Shown here: positions 34,305 to 47,494 of the stretch, piece after piece
How the letters are laid out: every line of letters starts with the position of its first letter
How positions within the stretch are numbered: position 1 is the first letter of the stretch
From: Pararge aegeria
Taxonomy: Eukaryota; Arthropoda; Insecta; Lepidoptera; Nymphalidae
DNA length: 64,000 bases
Direction of reading: 5' to 3'
NCBI RefSeq assembly: GCF_905163445.1
Contig: NC_053181.1
Span: 124,001-188,000, forward strand
The notes under the pieces: generated by a model
Seen by the model: only the letters and a program-made list of their open reading frames with translations
The model's database searches: none
Told to the model about the DNA's origin: nothing
Translations under genes and position numbers: made by a program

Positions 34305-34378
34305 GCGTACTGGAGATCGAGCTAGGACCCCCGAAAGGGATGCCATAGGCTTATCATCTAGGCTATCACCGCTTCTTT
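34305..34378 (-). repeat. S1 SINE head fragment
   Basis: Contains ggagatcgagctaggacccc and ctaggctatcaccgcttctt, the inverted tRNA-like head of the S1 family, without the body. Confidence 0.7.
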
Positions 34379-34910
34379 ACTGCACAGGTACTTGTATATT
34401 TAAAATGATTGTATAAAATACGATCACTCCTCGTAATCTTCTGTAAATTATACTCTGTACAAATCCGCGCCGAATTAACTTGTATGTTATGCATGAAACT
34501 TCCAAACAATTCAGTAATCTGGATCACCGGATGTCCGCAGTTAGTTCACCGCGCTTATGGGATTAAAGCCAAAGCGAAAGCGGTTGTTTTTATACGACAA
34601 CAAAATATGAATCCGATTCGGTAGACGATATTCTGGTTAGGTCAACCTTGTTTGTCGGTTGATCCGACCGCAGGCCCATTCATCTTTTAAAGTCCAAATC
34701 GTCGGTGGTTCGGATAAAGCCTCAAGAAATTATTTTAAGTTGATACAGAGTAAATAAACCTAATACATATAAAATTTCCGAATTTTCTCCGAGACGTTTC
34801 CCAGTGATTGTTCTCATCATTTTGAGCACTTATATTTTATAGAAATCTCAGAGGTGTAGGGCTGCACCTCACGGCCCTGGTAAGGCCGCAAGTAACGGAT
34901 AGTACTGCGG

Positions 34911-35060
34911 GATAAATTTAAACTGTCGCTGTAAATAACTTGCAGCGGAAAAGGGAGGGAGATACACATAATTAAACTTTGTCTGAAGCTTTTAAAAGAT
35001 TGCATTTGCATATTTCTCATTTCGATGCCTCAAGTTTCCGCTAACGAATGGCGATACGGG
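34911..35060. promoter_or_regulatory. Duplicated non-coding block, copy 1 (candidate intronic element)
   Basis: About 150 bp that matches 36641-36777 in order. The central 55 bp, from cataattaaac to ctcatt, differ at only three positions, while the flanks are clearly diverged. The core holds agattgcatttgcat, which contains the octamer ATTTGCAT (a POU-factor consensus), and aattaa, which suits homeodomain binding. A regulatory role is inference. A dispersed repeat with a slowly evolving core is the alternative. Confidence 0.45.
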
Positions 35061-35879
35061 CCTGGCCGGCTCCGCGCGGCGCGCGGCCGAATTAATTAGG
35101 GAATTCTCTTTATCTTCACTTTTAAAAAGATATCTTGTACCATAAACAACTTTAACTGTGCATACCTCATCTATTATATTTTTCAATATGGCTTCTCGGC
35201 CATATATTGACGTAGACAACAGCAGTAAGTAGTTTGGTTGACCATTTCTCGACTTTTATTATGACAAAGGCTTGCATATAATCCACAGGTATCAAGTATC
35301 CTAAGAAATGACAAACACAAAAAGTGCCATAGTGCGTTGTAATCTACCACAAAGATGCATTTCACATCCAGTTTATTAGTTTCTTGACATGTTTTGTGTA
35401 TCCCCGACATAGTCTAGGACAGGGTTCAAGCCATTTTAAAAGCCCCGTTGAGCAACACCGTTAGTTCACCGTGATAAGCTAGGACCTTTTAGGTTATGTT
35501 ATCGAAGTATTCTTTACTTATAACATTATGTGAGACAAATTTAAAAGGAAATATTAGATTTTGTCCTCACTCCTCCTTTCCCCTGTTGGCTGAATGTCAC
35601 ATGGCGTGACAAAAATGTCACGCGTGTGCAGTAAAGTGTGAAATAAGGCGAATTTGCCGGATTGATAAGAGACGACCTTTATCACCCACGGATTTAGATT
35701 GTTGTTGACAATCTAAGAATCATGTTAGTGACTGGCACCTTTTTTGCACGTGGCTTACGTTTGAAGTATGCGATAAAAACAACTATTAAGCCAGATAAAC
35801 ATAAATATTAAAGGATAATCTATAGTTATAATAAATCTGTTACTGGAAGATTTCTGTACATTTGATATATTTTGAAAAT

Positions 35880-36060
35880 TTTGCCCGGGGTATGCTTTAT
35901 AATCGATACTGAGTCTAAAACAGATTTTTATTTAATTTTTGTCTGTCTGTCTGTCCGGGCATCAAGTGAAAACTACTGAACGGATTTAAATAAAATTTGC
36001 TATAGTTGTAGCTGATGTTTCGGGTCAACATATAGGATACTTTTTATCCCGATAAACAGT
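35880..36060 (+). repeat. Old interspersed repeat, S4-type
   Basis: The blocks gcccggggta, gtctgtctgtctgtccggg, actactgaacggatt and tatcccgataaa are typical of the same class of ancient repeats as 26655-26935. The right end merges with the inverted repeat at 36060-36099. Confidence 0.55.
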
Positions 36061-36099
36061 AAAAATTTCCCATTTCCCGGAGGAAATGGGAAATTTTTA
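36060..36099. repeat. Perfect 18-bp inverted repeat, 4-nt spacer
   Basis: taaaaatttcccatttcc, spacer cgga, then its exact inverse. Confidence 0.93.
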
Positions 36100-36640
36100 T
36101 CAATTTTACTTCATACCACCGTTAAATTTGAATCGATTTTAATTGAAAGTGTATACTATTAAGCATGTATTGCCTAATTTTAATGAGGATCTGATAAATA
36201 TCGTCGGAGATAAAGGACATAACTCTTCACAGATAACATCACGTTGCAAGGCATGTTGGACAACGATCGAATGCATGCGTATCTTCCTGGCTCATAGGCT
36301 TCTTTGTATCCTGGAAAATAAATAAGCCAACTGACTTTATTATGTTAAGGTTCTTTATAACGTGGAATCCCGCTTGTGTGGTTTTCACGTGCGGTTATCG
36401 TATTCGTTCCGAAAATTACTTGATTGTTTGTTTCTTTGCGTACAAATAATTCAGTCTTAACACAAAAAAAGTTGACAAAATAACCAGTCGTGCCATTTCA
36501 GGATAAGTCTGCTTGTTTATCATAAAATGCGTACAAAAATCTAAGTAATATTTAATTGGGTAAGTTGACTGGGTCTGTATTTAGCTGCACGTAGTTGTGA
36601 CTTCAAACAATTAAATATATTCTTCCCTAACAGGTAATTG

Positions 36641-36777
36641 GCGATAAATTAAAACACCCTGGTAAACAATGAACGAGGGACCGAGAAGATACATAATTAA
36701 ACTTTGTCCGGAGCTTTTAAAAGATTGCATTTGCATAATTCTCATTCCAGTTCTAGCTCCGCGAACGGCGATACGAG
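36641..36777. promoter_or_regulatory. Duplicated non-coding block, copy 2 (candidate intronic element)
   Basis: Partner of 34911-35060, same orientation, 1.7 kb away. The shared core includes gcttttaaaagattgcattt and gcat. After the core both copies reach a gcgaacggcgatacg / gctaacgaatggcgatacg block. Confidence 0.45.
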
Positions 36778-36929
36778 TCAAATGTCTCGACTCGAGGACG
36801 ATTTGTGCTCGACTCAGCGAGATGGTTCGGTAAAGCGGCATAATTAGAAATAATTGCACGGTTTTTTTACTTCATGGCCAGCGAACTTAAAATAAAAAAA
36901 AACCGGTCCAACTGTGAATCTAACTTTTA

Positions 36930-37185
36930 GTAGTAGTAGGTAGAGTTTTTGTGACGGAGCTCGTCTGGGGAAGTTCAACTGCCATGCTTAGTTTTGGCGC
37001 AAAGCAGCATTTTTGCAAGGTTTCGGTCTGAAGAGCGTGGTTGCCCGTGGTTGCCGATGTAATTACAAGCACATGAGGCTAAACACCTATGCCTCAGGTT
37101 GACGAAAACAAGGCAGGACGTTGTAAGAAGGGTTCATCGCGTGCCCTGCAAAGTGTAGGTCTGTTTATAGGCGATAGGTTATGAG
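36930..37185 (+). repeat. Family S3, copy 2
   Basis: The ordered blocks gtgacggagctcgtctgggg, aagcagcatttttgcaa, ggtctgaagagcgtgg, gtaattacaagcacatgagg and gtgccctgcaaagtgt match the copies at 440-735 and 47495-47765. Confidence 0.8.
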
Positions 37186-37669
37186 TGTAACGCACAATGA
37201 CAATGCAGGTTTGTCAACGAACTTCGATAACTGGGGGCTTGCAATACAACGTGTTGTTTTGGCGATGCTGCTCCTATGCGGACCTTATCCTTCGCGAACA
37301 CAGCAAAAGGTTAAGTTGACACTTAATTGCGGCAACTTATTTACTGATACTAAAATTAGTTACAATCGAAGTGTTGGATCAACGACGTTGAATTATATTA
37401 TTCTGTGAAAGAGATAAAAACATTCTAATCGTTTGTTTCGACACATATAATAAATAATCCTTAACATGAATTATTATCTCAAACGATGGGCATCTAACGT
37501 TAGATTGGATTATTTCGCGAGTCAAATCCACGGCCATGTGCTGCTGAATAACATTATCGATTATAATGATTACAAAAACGTAAATCTGTTTATTTCAGTT
37601 GTAACTGTGCCACGTAGTAAGTAACAATTAGGCGCATTTAAGTAACAATTATCTAATATGTGATGCCTT

Positions 37670-37983
37670 CATCATCATCACCATCCCATTGCTGGCCCAC
37701 TACAGGGAACTGGTCTCCTCTCGCAATGAGAGAAAGGGTTTAGGCCGTTGTCCACCACCCTGGCCCAGAGCGGATTGGTGGACTCCACACACCTTTGAGA
37801 ACATTATGGCAACTCTCAGCCATACAGGTTTTCTCACGATGTTTTCCTTTGCCGTTGAAGTAAGCGATATTTAAATTGCTTAAAAAGCACATAACTTATA
37901 ATAGTTAGAGTTCCGTGCTGGGATTCGAACTCGACTCTCCGAAAGTGAAGTCGGAGTCCTACCCACTGAGCTATCATCGCTTT
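37670..37983 (-). mobile_element. S1 tRNA-derived SINE, near full length
   Basis: In plus orientation it reads cccattgctggcccactaca, gcggattggtggactccaca, tttgagaacattatgg, ctcacgatgttttccttt, aagcgatatttaaattgc, then gctgggattcgaactcg (inverted B-box) and cactgagctatcatcgc (inverted A-box). This is the best copy in the window and the reference for the family. It resembles the Metulj/HaSE group of lepidopteran SINEs as I recall them. Confidence 0.9.
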
Positions 37984-38014
37984 ATGCATTGTGATGCTTT
38001 AGTGTTTCGAACTA

Positions 38015-38050
38015 CCAGGTCTTCGGTTCAATTCCTAGGTAAGACCATAT
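38015..38050 (+). repeat. Possible tRNA-SINE scrap
   Basis: B-box-like cggttcaattcctagg, preceded about 35 bp upstream by gatgctttagtgtttcg. It is too worn to assign. Confidence 0.35.
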
Positions 38051-40900
38051 TAGTAATAATAACCAGACGTTAACTGCTTCAGGCTGATACTGAAAATTTC
38101 ATGCCAGGAAGATTAATGTTCCGAACAGGGAATCATTACCATGACCGACCTCCGAAGTTGCCACTAGACTAGCGAGACACGTCGCACTTGCAACAAGTAT
38201 CTGAGAGCGGGGGGTAAACACTCAGTAAGAGAGTTTCAAACTTTGTTTAACAAAATGTGCTTAGTGCAAAGCGCCCGAAAAGCAAAGCACTGTATCTCAT
38301 TAAAAAATCTAAATTATGTTAAAAGTTCTGAGAAGTAGAATGGCTTGCAGCAAGAAGTTTGTGAAATAATTTCAAAATTAATTTATACATTTTTAAATGA
38401 AAAATACTTTTTTAATTAAGAAAATGAGGTTTGAGTATACGCTTTAGCTGTGTTTTTCATGACGTTTACATTTTTAACCAACTTCCTTCAAAAAGGGGGA
38501 GATTCGGTTGTTTTTTTATGTATGTTCGAGTATTACTGTCATTAATAGATTTTTTTTTGTTCGAAAGTGGTTTATTCTGAAATTATACATTTTATTTTCA
38601 TATATATCTGATGAACTGTTTCGGAAACAGACAACGAAGCTCTTCAAAAATGACTGCAATTAAACCGCGATTGCTGCTAGCGCATAAATATTCATTGTGT
38701 TACAGAATTATTATAAAGTGGCTAAATAATTAAATTCTTGATAATTATATAGTCATATTGGCCAGATATTTTTAATTTTACATAATATTTCTAATTTGAT
38801 ATAAATTGATAAGGATTTTTACAAAAACGTTTCCAAGAAACAATTAAAATTATATTTGACTAGCTGACCCGAGCAACTTCGTCTGCACCGAATCGGTTTT
38901 AATATCTTAAAAAACCTAGAAACGAATTGCAGCGCTACCCACCAGGTCCAGTTTTATTTCCAAACTATGTTATTCGCGACCGGGCGACATTGAGTTGGTG
39001 GGTATTTTGATTTAAATCATTTTCAATACACAATTCAATCACATTTTCAATCCCATTTTCGATACACTTCAGTCCTAATTGGACTCGAACGATGCAAAGA
39101 AACCTTCCAGTATCTTAGTCGTTTATCAATTGTTTACGCAATCACCCATATAACATCACGCCTGTAAACTCGGAAAGGGTACGCAGACGAATTCAGTTCA
39201 TAGTACACTCACATTTTCTATCAAAGCTAGTAGAAGTTGCAATTTTTTTTACAACTGAAGCTGTAGAACTTAGTATTATGTTGATGTATACAAAAGTGTA
39301 TTTACTATTTAAATGGTACAAAACTTACTATCGAAATCAGTTTTACTTTCTAAAATATTTTTCAAATATAAACTTGTACCCTTATTCAGCCGTATATTGC
39401 AGGGTCGGTGCTATATGGCGACGTAAATAGGAGCAACTAAAAGATGGCGTAATGCAAAAAATCAATGTCCCAGTAGTACAGAGCTCGGCATCAGCCCGCG
39501 TCCCTTCGGCACTCCATCACGGCGCATTAGCCCGTCCCCGTGACGAATGTAAGGCTCCGGCGCTGCACTGCATCCGCTCGGCCGCGCGTCACGTCGCAGA
39601 TAAGGCGCGGATCAAACGGACCAGTCCGATCGGTAATCGAATCTATTCCTTTACCTTTATTTTCGGCAACTGAGTCCCTTTCATTCCACACCGAATTGTA
39701 TCGCATGACATGATACAAATTTGATCTTCTTCTTATCGGAAAACAGCGATTATCTTTTAATTTGTGCATTTGTAGACATTTTTCAAATAAAAATTGGAAC
39801 AAACTGGAACCGGTATATTTTTAAATTAAATTATATCACGCACCAAGTAAGTTATGCTATCTTATGTGTGTCAGGGCGTATAGCTGATTTGAATCTTAGT
39901 CTAGTTTGTTCGGCACATGCAAACAACATCCTAACTTTTTTTATAAAACGATTATTTGAGTTTAGTGCTCAAGAAGTTAAAGGTAGGTAGGTAATAGACA
40001 AAAGATTTATAAAGCTGAAGTCGTGCTACGAGTATCTTTTGGCACCTTTAATAAATCTGTTATTTAATGGCACTGGTTGTGATATGTGGTATGTGTAAAA
40101 TAACAGATATATATTTTAGTCGACGGACATAATAAAATAGAAAAATGCAATAACTTTGATATTATGTGAAATGTCACACTGACTGGGTTTACAGATTAAA
40201 ATAACCCATATTTGCTCGATGCGGTGCTCGGTTACCGGCAGTATGAAATAATATTCTGTTCAACGAATCGCTCGCAGCTATTCTCTAATCTATAAGCTGC
40301 AACAGCCTCGCATTGAACGTTGAAGCGTCGACATATCATCCATACTTTGTTATTATAAATCCATTCATTGTCATATAAACTAAAGCGATCCGTCTATTTG
40401 TTTGTGAGCAAAGGTTACCGTCGGACCACCGATTTAAATATAGGAATTTAGAAAAAGAGCATGTATATTTATTATTTAAATAAGTCGAATGCGATTTGAC
40501 AGCGCGCCGCAATATGAATCCAAGCGTTTGGAGGACATTACGCCTACAATGAACAGCTTCCGAGTTCAGTAATAGTTGATTCAATTCGGAAGGCTCCTGT
40601 TCATTCGGAGGCTGAATAGTTTATACGCAGTGCGCCTGGCACTGAGCACGGTGCGCTTGCCACAGTGTTGTGACTTTATCAACATGACAAGTGGTTTCCC
40701 GGGACTGGAACTAAAACGCTAAACTTAAAACTTCCATCCGGTATAAATATACCTCGGCACTCAGTTGATCCGCTCGTACTATTACTTTGTTTGCTCAACT
40801 GAGGCTCGTAGAGTGATGTTGTACGAGTATAACTGTTAAATGCAAAGAGTTATTCAACTGGGCGTTTTCATAAATATTGATTATGGTAGAGCAGCGTATG
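38051..40900. other. No gene; one S4-type relic
   Basis: At 38863-38990 ctagctgacccgagcaactt and cgtctgcaccgaatcgg match 43795-43830. At 38475-38530 there is a fragment of the aaccgactt/aagg repeat. A GC-rich patch at 39480-39640 has short frames without motifs. Nothing else was seen. Confidence 0.5.
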
Positions 40901-40917
40901 CACACAAACATCAACAG

Positions 40918-40945
40918 GATGAAGAAGCCATACGGCTTCTTCATC
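40918..40945. repeat. 12-bp perfect inverted repeat, 4-nt spacer
   Basis: gatgaagaagcc, spacer atac, ggcttcttcatc. Confidence 0.9.
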
Positions 40946-42715
40946 TGGTACTATTTCTGGGTAGAATCTGAAAATCTGAAAAATAAACTATTTGTATGAC
41001 TCGTTAAAGTCAAATTCAGACGGAAACATGTATTGGAGTTTTATGTTAAGAAATTGTCAGTACCAGCTCCGAGTTAGGCAATTATTTTGTCGTCCTACTT
41101 GCTTTGAAGATTATGGTAAGCTGATTTCCTTAGCATGAGGTATGATTGTTATAGCCCGAAAACCTGTGTTACCGCGTAGTGACATATTAAAAACTGAATG
41201 CGTGTCCAGGGCCCCTTGTATCCTTTTGCTATAACAGTTCAATGACCTGCCAGGAGTTGGTACGCATGGCGCCAACACCGCGCTCCGAGGGGATCATCCG
41301 TTGAAGCGCTACAACTTAAACTACCGGTCTTAAAAGCTTTAACGTTTATTTAGTACTCGCGGCGTCACTCGCGTGTTTTTTCCGATTTTCCTAGTTATGT
41401 TGTAATTGCAAAAGCTGCGTGCAAGAAGGAAAAATCAATGCTACATATTGGCTTTGTTTATAATACGAAATCTATTTCCAAATTTATTTGTTATTACGTG
41501 TGATGTTAAGAGCCAGCTAAAGCTAGGGCTGGGGCTCGCAGGCGCGGCTTGACACGCGTCAGGGCGCGGAGCACCGTGACGCCATGACAGACACCACGAC
41601 GCGTCACGCGACCATGAATGTTTGCGGGAAGAGTCGTCTTTTTGTGCAGGTTCTTTCTCTTTATTAGCTATCATTTCTATTTAGGGTTAAAATGTAGGCG
41701 TAAACTATCTGCAGTATTACGGAGTTAAAAACTATTATTTAGTCCCCACTCTACCTGAGAACTCCTTCAATAAGGAAACTCCTAAATTTCAATTAATTGG
41801 TAATAACCATTTGCCTTGATTTTTGTCAGTTTCTAAACTTTACTTGAATACATTTATTTTACAAAATTAGTTACACTAACTTTATTGTTTTGATGATGTA
41901 TAAACTGAAAGCCATAACCACTTCATAGAGTTCACTGAAAGTCAGCGAATTTAATTTCCAACGTCGTAGGGCTCTGTCTCTACCACTTGTTATTGTTTGA
42001 GTTAGTCGGAAGACTTGCGTGTAAGCCAAGAGCACGGGCGGTTGCTTGAAAGAAACTGATTGTTTGAAGTACCTTCCAACTAGGGAAACATGTCTATGCT
42101 AGCTGTGATTAAATATCATTCAGTATATTTTTTTATTTTAAAAATCATGGTCTGTAGTAAAACTACCCAAAAACTATCTGGAGCTTCTTTTTTTTAAACG
42201 TTATAACACCCTTGGAAGTCGTGCATTTCCTTAATTACCTTAACCTGTTCCTGGCTACTTTTAAGCCAAGAGCAGAGGTACCTTCTATAGGAAAGCGTGT
42301 CTCTTCTGAGGCGACATTGTGGGCAACGCGAGTCTATTACTTATTAAAAAAAATACATTCAGTGTGCATTTGTAATGTATCTTAGGAGTATCTTCGGACT
42401 TAGTAAAATACAGTTGTATTTGGTAAGTTAAGTATTTTATTTAATTAATCTACAGGTGCATGATGTAAAGTTTAAACCACGCGCCACGCTTCAGGTATTC
42501 AATAATCTAAAAACTTCAACGCCAACAAATTACGATAATAAATTGTTACGAATGTTGCTAAAATTCGTCAATTAGACAATTTTTTACAACAAGAATGCAT
42601 ATAATATAAAAATTGTAATCCTGAAAATACTTTGAATTCTAAAATAAGCATTTTTGCATGCCGGTTAACATGAACCAAGAGAAACCATTTTCCGAAGTCT
42701 GTGAAGCGGAAAATT
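40946..42715. other. No gene recognised
   Basis: AT-rich with a GC-rich patch at 41510-41620; no domain on either strand. Confidence 0.5.
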
Positions 42716-42724
42716 TATAATAAA

Positions 42725-42945
42725 TATTTGATATAAATAAATAAATTAGTGTACTACGCCAAGACACACCTCGCCATCTAGTCCCAAAGTAAGCGTAGCT
42801 TGTGTTATACGCACTAAGATGACTGATAAATATTTTTATGAATAATATACATAAACACTTACAATATACATATAAACATTCATGTTTATCAAACAAACAT
42901 TCTCCAGTTGTGGTAGTCGAACCCACGACCTTGGAGTTAGGCCTT
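42725..42945 (-). mobile_element. tRNA-derived SINE, family S2, second copy
   Basis: Same ordered blocks as 32980-33243: ataaataaataaatt tail, cgccatctagtcccaaagta, gcgtagcttgtgttat, tttttatgaataatatacat and gtagtcgaacccacgacctt. The head is cut off soon after the B-box. Confidence 0.86.
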
Positions 42946-43269
42946 CTATGTAGAGATGTGTTAAGCGGCACCTGCCACACACATTTCTATGGAAAGGTAA
43001 GTATGTAGGTATCCGTGAGGAGTTCAAGAAAATAACCCTGAGAGGAACCTTTAGTTTCCCCACTGCGGGCGCTCTGTACTACTACTACTGCGTACGGCAG
43101 ACTGAGGATCATGCTTACAACGTTTTCGAAAGCAGTAGGAAGTGTATTTTATTTTATTTTTTATTGTGTGTATGTGTGTATTTCTCAGAGGGGGAAGTCA
43201 AAACAATCGCCTGTGTAACAGAGCAACACGTTGGAGAATATTCAAGCAACACATCGTACAAAGTGTCTC

Positions 43270-43435
43270 CTGTGTCCATCCACCTGACGCGCACAAGTAA
43301 AGCCTTATGCGCCGGTAATAACGACGGCAACCGTACTCTTCGGACCGGAACACAACAATGCAACGGAATGCTTAGCGGCAGAAAAAGCACGGTGAGTACT
43401 TCCCCGGACGGGCTTTGTGGCAAAAAGCTCTTGAA
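43270..43435 (-). repeat. Family S3, inverted copy
   Basis: On the plus strand cggaccggaacacaacaatg, gcttagcggcagaaa, acttccccggacgggcttt and gtggcaaaaagctc are the inverse of the S3 start blocks. The 99-codon open frame across it is therefore not a gene. Confidence 0.75.
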
Positions 43436-43794
43436 CCAGTATTTGCTCTTGTTCTTGAAATAATTAACTAATTTGAACTAATTTAGTAATTTGGATCAAA
43501 GTTGGAGTAGTAGTTAGGCCTCGAGTTTCAAGTAAAGCGAAGGCCTCCCTGAATCCAAACCTTGTCATCAAAATTATTATTAGGTGGCTATTGTGTACAG
43601 TTTATAGTACACAGTAGAAAATTTAAATAGTCCAACCCCTTGCCTTGTAGAGCATGTTCAGCTGTCGCCTGTCAGATCCGGTTCTTATCACTGAAATGTG
43701 ATAGCCCCATCAGCTAATTTTTGAATTCGGCTTTCCTATGAGAGAAAAGATCTGTAGCCGGCTATAGCCGGCTTTGGTACATAATGGTACACTA

Positions 43795-43990
43795 GCTGAC
43801 CCATGCAACTTCGTCTGCATCAAATCGGTTATTACCGGAAAACACAAATAAAATGACATTTTCTAAAAATGAATCCGAGCTAGATCGATTTATCGCCCCC
43901 GAAACCCCCTGTATACTAAATTTCATGAAAATCGTTGGAGCCGATTCCGAGATTCAAGTTATATATTTACAAGAATTGCTCGTTTAGAGA
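43795..43990 (+). repeat. Old interspersed repeat, S4-type
   Basis: It starts ctagctgacccatgcaactt, contains tcgcccccgaaaccccctgt and atttcatgaaaatcgttgg, and ends in ttacaagaattgctcg. The start matches 38863-38900. Confidence 0.6.
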
Positions 43991-46900
43991 TAAGATAACA
44001 TAATGTACTGTCTCTGATACTTATCAGTGAACCCGAAAACCTAATAGATTTTGAGTAAACCACTGCTATAGGTTTTACTGAAAGAAATCAGATACAGCCC
44101 TATCATCACATACCAAATTGAAAACACTCGTCGCGTAGCGTAGGCACTATGCGCGTGTCAGACTTTTATATTCAATAGGGTTGTCATAGTAAATACTTAG
44201 AATGTTTTGAATTCGTTCGTAGGGAACAATATTTAAGCTTCTGTTGATTTAATATTTCTACAGGGTGGTTATGAAATACAGTTATGGATCCTTTAATATT
44301 ATTTCGTGATAGTACTGTACACGTTGTATAATGATTATATTTCTCTTAAAATTCACACACTAAACATAGTTTGGTTACTGCATACGTCACTAAACGCCAC
44401 CACCGGCTTCTTTAGTATTTTTCTGTTGTTTTCATCCATTTTATCCATATATGCCGCACACGGCTAACGGCCACGCACTACAAATCGTCGCTGCTGCTCG
44501 CTACAGAAAATATGCCGGTAGGTGTTTTGTGGTGTGGCCCGTGTGCTGGGACACTTAGAGTAAACACTTTCCATAAGGAAAGCGGAAACATTTTAACGCT
44601 ACCAACCACTCCGAAGTACTGGCAGCAGTTCGTTCGATGAAGTTTAAAACTCATCAACTGTGCAACAAGATGAAACCATTTTGGCTGACTAAGTTAACAT
44701 TTAGTTAACAGGCTACTACATAACTATTCCATGCTGATACCACAGAATTAAGAACATACACAATAGACTACAAATATTGAAGCATCTAAAACCACTCCAC
44801 ATTTCGAACAGAAGGTTAGTCACTTCATACCATTTACAGTAATTACTTTACCTCTAATGCTCTAAACGTTTACCATAAAATGGGAAAATGTCTGTGATCT
44901 AGAATCGTTCCGCGGGTGTGAAGTGAGACGTGCGCGGGCCGTTTTCATTGTTTTTGGACCCAATGCTCTGCATACAATAATGACTGAACGAGAATTCTTT
45001 ATGTTCTTAATTCTGTAGCTAATACATTAACTATAAAAATATATACGATAGAAACTTTCGAGAAGAATGTTGAGTATGTGACGAATGATTGTAACTTATT
45101 ATTATTTGAATAGCTGGTTTTCATCCGATTTTAAACAAGAGACGAAGAGTAAATAGCCTACTGATATAAAGTCACGAGTTCCTCCCAATAAAAGTGTGTC
45201 GCTGCGGCTCGCCTGAACAATGTGGAAGGTTACCTGACCATCTATAAACCCGCCAAAGCTTTTAGCGATGGTATTCTTATGAACACAAGACCATAGATAT
45301 GCCTGTGAATACAACAAAGAATTTATGCAACCTAAAACTTTATTGTACCTACTTGGTTGTTTACCAAACCACGGAATTTACATTTACAAGTTTTACAAGT
45401 TGAAAAGAATCCAATCTACCAGCAAACTGATCACCTTACAATCATAGGTATTCGCGGTTATTACTTACGGTTATTTACAAACTTTGTGGGAACTGATAGT
45501 TTTCCGAGGATAAGTAAAGTAGCCTAGGTTTCCCAAGTCCTTTCAACTAACTCTATGCCAAAAATTAAGTAGATTAGTTACGTAATCAGGGCGTAAAGAA
45601 AGGACAATCCAACAAATAAACACACATGTAGACTGACGCTCTACTCAATTTCTTGTACAAACTATAATCATCATTGTCAATCCATTTTGAGATCTCGAAA
45701 AGGGGAGGCTCCTATTGGAATGAGAATTGTTTAAGCCGCCGTCCTTCACACTGGGCACAGGTATGCAGGTTCCCTCACAATATTTTCATGCACCGGTAAA
45801 TCAAGTGATATTTAGTTGCTTGTAGCGCTCATAATCCAAAAGGTGCGTCTGGGATTGAACTCGGGCGCCTCGGAAAAGAGGTCCAAACATTTTAGTGATA
45901 CACTATGCGGATGTAACAATATGAAAATCGATATGATAGGACTATGGTATAGCCCGCAAGCTGTTTCGGCAATCGGCCGCAGCGCTCTCTCGCAGTGAAA
46001 TGAAAGCGTGACAATTAAAAGCTCTCCACTTTGTAGTGCTCGTTTTAGTGAAATTTGATGTTAATTAGGCTAATGCGGCGCGATTGTTCGCCTGCAGTTA
46101 AATTGTAACAACGGTATTATTTAAACTACGGTTTAAGCCACTTGACACGGTTAAAGCGCGGACGCTTTCATATAAAATATGAATACCTACTTAGTACTTC
46201 CACATTTAAATTAAATATTGTGGATGTTTTAAGTGCTGTACGCGGTTGGGTGGAAGCGCCAGCTTATTTTAGACTACTTGAAGAGCAAGCGATGGCTTGT
46301 TAACTTTGTATGGCTTCAATTATAAGTTATCAGTAAAGTTAGAACAGCTTGTATATCCACTTCAGAGCTTCGCGCCGCGTCTCTCGCACACTTGGTTACG
46401 ATTCCTCCTACTTACCCTCATCCCACGTAACGTGTGGTCGGCACAACATGTCGTCTTCAAACTTGTCAGACAGGCTTGTTGTTTTGCTTTAGGCTTACTT
46501 GTCGTGAGGCAGGCTGCTTAGCGTCAACCCTCCTTCAGAATGTCTATTCTAATTATCTTAATAGTATCGAATATAAATAAATAAATTTATTTCAGACGTT
46601 TGTCCAGTCTGTTCTCAGTCATCTGTCAAGAGAACCATAAGGCATGTTGGTACTGTCAATTTTACCTTTTTGGTAAATTCCAATCGTATTGTGTGCATAA
46701 ACAAAGTAGTGGTTGTTCGCAAACAAAGACCTCGTATTTTATTGTAAAAATATATTTTAATAATTTTAAACTTTAATAAATATTAGCTCAAAAAGTATAC
46801 TTTTCCATGTATGTTTAGCGCGCGGAAAGTTATTCCTTTCACGCAAGTGCTTTTTGCTTTAATTCTGCATATAACATCCAAATTGTTTTTCGATCAAAAA

Positions 46901-47060
46901 GTTTTCGGTTCCGGTTGACCGATATTACTTTAGCGGACGGGCACTGTCGCAAAAACTGTTAAATAGTTTGCATATTTACTATTGGCTCCTTAGTTGTCCT
47001 CATAAGAAGGCTCAGAGTCACTCAGATGCAGTGGAGCTATGTTAGGAGTGTAGCTACGTG
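43991..47060. other. No gene; S1 SINE and one repeat scrap
   Basis: Holds an S1 copy at 45665-45912. At 46395-46470 a block reads ttaccctcatcccacgtaac then tgtggtcggcacaacatg, wording I associate with a common lepidopteran repeat. No coding region was recognised. Confidence 0.5.
45665..45912 (-). mobile_element. S1 tRNA-derived SINE, diverged
   Basis: Blocks gaatgagaattgtttaagcc, tatgcaggttccctcaca, aagtgatatttagttgct, gtctgggattgaactcggg and a worn head end. Same order as 37670-37983. Confidence 0.75.
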
Positions 47061-47079
47061 GAGATACTCCACGTAATCA

Positions 47080-47172
47080 ATTATCAGACGAGGAGATCCG
47101 TAGAAGAATTATTGGAGTTACCGGTATAGCTCAAAGATTCGTGAAGCTGAAGTGGCAATGGGCGGGGCAGAC
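47080..47172 (+). pseudogene. RTE-type reverse transcriptase fragment
   Basis: One frame reads SDEEIRRRIIGVTGIAQRF followed by VKLKWQWAGQT. This is the EEIRRR..VTDIA...KLKWQWAGH block found near the C-terminus of RTE-type proteins. No further matching sequence follows, so only about 30 codons survive. Confidence 0.8.
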
Positions 47173-47494
47173 GAGCAATCCAACAGACAGCCAGACGGAC
47201 AAAGAAAGTGCAATTTCACTGAAGAAAACTCATTTGAATATCAGTTTTTGACGAGTCTGTACACGTGGTGCGTTAGAGCATCAAATGTGATATGAATAAG
47301 CTAATTAAACGCTTAACTACAATCTGGTTTGCTCGTTTCAACTCGATGTTCAATTAGGCTCCGTAATGTACATAGCGAGCTCGGCCAGATGTCCGCGCAT
47401 TGAGTGGCGTTACCAGTACCGCGAACAATTATATTATCTCTGTTCTACATTATATTTGGTTCACGGCATAATAGGTTATTCCAGTCGTAGTAGT

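Noticed and set aside
37904..37983. Functional minus-strand tRNA gene
   Set aside because: The tRNA-like part is continuous with the S1 SINE body seen in several copies.
43164..43463. 99-codon plus-strand frame
   Set aside because: Most of it lies in an inverted S3 repeat copy.
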